Shown here piece after piece: positions 50,822 through 52,006 of a stretch of DNA of 52,006 nt. The stretch is taken from the NCBI GenBank assembly GCA_024693715.1, contig JAILKS010000043.1, positions 1-52,006 of the forward strand, in the 5' to 3' direction. The notes beneath the pieces are model-generated. The model was not told the DNA's origin and did not search any database. It saw only the letters and a program-made list of their open reading frames with translations. Numbering within the stretch: the stretch's first letter is position 1; each line of letters opens with the position of its first letter. This DNA is from Treponema sp. Lineage in GTDB: Bacteria; Spirochaetota; Spirochaetia; Treponematales; Treponemataceae. The translations under genes were made by a program, and so were the position numbers.

Positions 50822-50835
50822 AAAAGAGGAAAAAA

Positions 50836-51147
50836 ATGAATCCATTTGAATTATTTAAGAATGCAGGTGCAATTAAGGAACAGTCGGAGAAGCTTCAGCA
50901 GGAATTGCTTGATATAAGGGCAGAAGGTTCTTCCGGTGGAAAAATGGTGACTGTAACTTTAAACGGAAAATTCGAAATGCAGGACATTAAGCTGGATCCT
51001 ATCTGTGTAGATAACCGTGATGTAAAGATGCTTGAAGATTTAATTGTAGCAGCTCATAAAAATGCCTGCGATAACGTTCAGGAAGCAATAAAAGAAAAAT
51101 CATCATCTCTTTTAGGTGGAATTGATTTAAGTAAATTCGGATTATAG
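50836..51147 (+). CDS. YbaB/EbfC-family nucleoid-associated protein
   Basis: 103 residues. Family pattern: an N-terminal helix of FELFKNAGAIKEQSEKLQQE, a three-strand sheet with GGKMVTVTLNGKFEMQDIKL, and a C-terminal helix with LEDLIVAAHKNACDNVQEA. The dimer has a tweezer shape and binds DNA; in Borrelia EbfC affects many genes. AGGA precedes the ATG. Lies between dnaX and recR, as in most bacteria. Confidence 0.95.
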   Translation: MNPFELFKNAGAIKEQSEKLQQELLDIRAEGSSGGKMVTVTLNGKFEMQDIKLDPICVDNRDVKMLEDLIVAAHKNACDNVQEAIKEKSSSLLGGIDLSKFGL

Positions 51148-51149
51148 AG

Positions 51150-51761
51150 ATGAACATTTTTGATGAATTGACAAATAATTTTTCGCGACTTCCTGGAATC
51201 GGTAAAAAAAGCGCAGTTCGTATGGTAAACTGGCTTTTAAAACAGGATTCTTCGTATGTTTCACGATTTGCTCATAATTTAGGTCAACTTCAGGAAAAAA
51301 TAAAACCGTGTCCGGTGTGCGGGGCATGGACGGAAATTGAACCGTGTTCTATATGTTCAAATTCACTTCGAAATAAAAATCAGATTTGTGTTGTAGAAGA
51401 AGCACAGGATGTTTTTACGATTGAAGCACACGGTGAATATAAAGGACAATATCATGTTTTGGGCGGATTAATTAAACCTCTGGAAGGAATAGGGCCTGCA
51501 CAACTGTCAATTATGCCGCTTTTAAACAGATTAAAAGAGATAAATAGCGAAAAACAGGAAATTGAAGTTATTATTGCGACAAATCCTACAGTTGAAGGAG
51601 ATTCAACTGCGCTTTATATAAATAAAGTCATTTCAGAATTGAATTTGACTCCCGCTCCAAAAGTAACCCGTCTTGCAACTGGAATCCCGGTAGGCGGCGA
51701 TCTTGAATATATCGATAAACGAACACTTTCCCTCAGCTTCCGCGGAAGATCTGAGTTATAA
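51150..51761 (+). CDS. recR: Recombination protein RecR
   Basis: 203 residues, the normal length. A helix-hairpin-helix (LPGIGKKSAVRM, 13-24), a four-Cys zinc finger (CPVCGAWTEIEPCSIC), a Toprim domain with VVEEAQDVFTIE, YHVLGGLIKPLEGIGP and IIATNPTVEGDSTA, and a Walker-B-like C-terminus with ATGIPVGGDLEYID. RecR with RecO loads RecA at gaps. It starts 2 bases after ybaB and has no ribosome site of its own, so it is coupled. Confidence 0.97.
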   Translation: MNIFDELTNNFSRLPGIGKKSAVRMVNWLLKQDSSYVSRFAHNLGQLQEKIKPCPVCGAWTEIEPCSICSNSLRNKNQICVVEEAQDVFTIEAHGEYKGQYHVLGGLIKPLEGIGPAQLSIMPLLNRLKEINSEKQEIEVIIATNPTVEGDSTALYINKVISELNLTPAPKVTRLATGIPVGGDLEYIDKRTLSLSFRGRSEL

Positions 51762-51768
51762 AAATCTA

Positions 51769-51797
51769 TCGACTTTTACTATATAATAGGATATAAT
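51769..51797 (+). promoter_or_regulatory. Promoter of the NuoE-like hydrogenase subunit
   Basis: TCGACT (51769-51774), a 17-base spacer, TATAAT (51792-51797). A second TATAAT lies at 51782-51787. The leader (~68 bases) contains the palindromic repeat at 51826-51848. Confidence 0.55.
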
Positions 51798-51825
51798 TGA
51801 AACGCTAATTTTTTCAAAATAAGAG

Positions 51826-51848
51826 ATTGTCGGGTCAAGCCCGACAAT
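51826..51848. repeat. Palindromic GGGTCAAGCCC repeat in the hydrogenase leader
   Basis: ATTGTCGGG and CCCGACAAT form a perfect 9-bp stem around TCAAG, followed by GACA. It resembles the unit at about 22926-22956. It lies in the predicted 5' leader of the hydrogenase gene, 23 bases before the ATG. No T run follows. Confidence 0.65.
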
Positions 51849-51871
51849 GACAAAGACATATAGGAGCATTT

Positions 51872-52006
51872 ATGGCACAAAGCGGAAAGTCCGTTTTTTC
51901 TGCTGATCTTCTTAAGTTTATAGAAGAATGGAAGGAAAAACCGGGAAATCTCATCATGATTTTGCACCGTGTTCAGGAAGAACAGGGTTATATTTCTAAC
52001 GAAGCA
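51872..52006 (+). CDS. NuoE-like 24-kDa subunit of an NAD(P)-linked [FeFe]-hydrogenase (N-terminus only)
   Basis: The first 45 residues are in the window; the gene continues to the right. The visible part (LLKFIEEWKEKPGNLIMILH and RVQEEQGYIS) is the helical N-terminus of the NuoE/HndA/HydC thioredoxin-like [2Fe-2S] subunit; the four Cys ligands lie beyond the edge. Such subunits pass electrons between NADH dehydrogenase-like and hydrogenase subunits in trimeric or tetrameric [FeFe]-hydrogenases. TAGGAG six bases before the ATG. A NuoE of a formate dehydrogenase remains possible; the hyd maturation genes favour hydrogenase. Confidence 0.82.
   Translation, partial: MAQSGKSVFSADLLKFIEEWKEKPGNLIMILHRVQEEQGYISNEA

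Noticed and set aside
51733..51755. Inverted repeat CTCAG-TTCC/GGAA-CTGAG at the end of recR
   Set aside because: It is inside the coding sequence, has mismatches and no T run after it; not a convincing terminator.

Overview
The window is AT-rich, densely coded DNA from an anaerobic, fermentative spirochaete, most likely a Treponema-type organism. The lineage call rests on several independent signs: a phenylalanyl-tRNA synthetase alpha chain of the long archaeal type (known in spirochaetes), many lipoproteins and exported proteins with no wide homology, a bactofilin/M23 cell-shape cluster, and the order dnaX - ybaB - recR. Anaerobic metabolism is shown by rubrerythrin, the NfnAB ferredoxin:NADP oxidoreductase, the complete [FeFe]-hydrogenase maturation set (TM1266-type regulator, HydE, HydG, HydF) and, at the right edge, the first 45 residues of a NuoE-like 24-kDa hydrogenase subunit. 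The species cannot be named from the sequence alone.

Layout. 1-418: tail of a type I restriction subunit HsdR. 516-5091 (minus): rubrerythrin, a TMEM43-like membrane protein, then metF and metE. A divergent LysR regulator (5225-6139) shares a promoter region with metE that carries a perfect 25-bp palindrome. 6136-8859 (minus): ornithine/lysine decarboxylase, MgtC-like protein and an unrecognised Rossmann-like protein. 8933-12565 (plus): dicarboxylate-type symporter and Tex. 12675-16495: a large lipoprotein coupled to a predicted outer-membrane protein. 16575-19783: NfnA, NfnB and a GerMN-domain protein. 19780-22722 (minus): exported protein and ProS. 22723-23595: a repeat-rich, gene-poor stretch with a truncated ORF6N gene. 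23596-27540: hydrogenase maturation operon. 27510-30476 (minus): RicT, YaaR-like protein, bactofilin and M23 peptidase. 30663-37006 (plus): TatD, DusB, a spirochaetal protein of unknown role, a GAF-GGDEF cyclase, rhomboid and two small exported proteins, ended by a strong hairpin. 37094-38650: PheS. 38653-43527 (minus): TetR, RlmL-like methyltransferase, lipoprotein, Lgt and a MinD/ParA ATPase. 43601-51761 (plus): CtpA, RsmE, WecG/TagA-like protein, phosphohexomutase, Sir2, DnaX, YbaB and RecR. From 51872: the hydrogenase subunit.

How the genes fit together. HydE/G/F build the H-cluster for a hydrogenase whose structural genes appear to begin about 24 kb away at the right edge. NfnAB would balance NADH, ferredoxin and NADPH in the same redox economy. 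metE and metF form a methionine module under a LysR regulator. The bactofilin, M23 peptidase and rhomboid genes, Lgt and the lipoproteins concern the cell envelope.

The most notable non-coding signals are four. Six or seven first genes of transcription units have a -10 box placed 6-9 bases before the start codon and no Shine-Dalgarno sequence, which suggests leaderless mRNAs. The intergenic motif TTACCGATAAT occurs three times. Two families of short dispersed repeats are present, and copies sit beside both hydrogenase loci. The metE-lysR operator region is unusually clear. I saw no tRNA, rRNA, CRISPR array or recognisable riboswitch, and no wholly new defence or metabolic system that I could defend. 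The best candidates for undescribed biology are the lipoprotein/outer-membrane pair at 12.7-16.5 kb and the leaderless promoter set.
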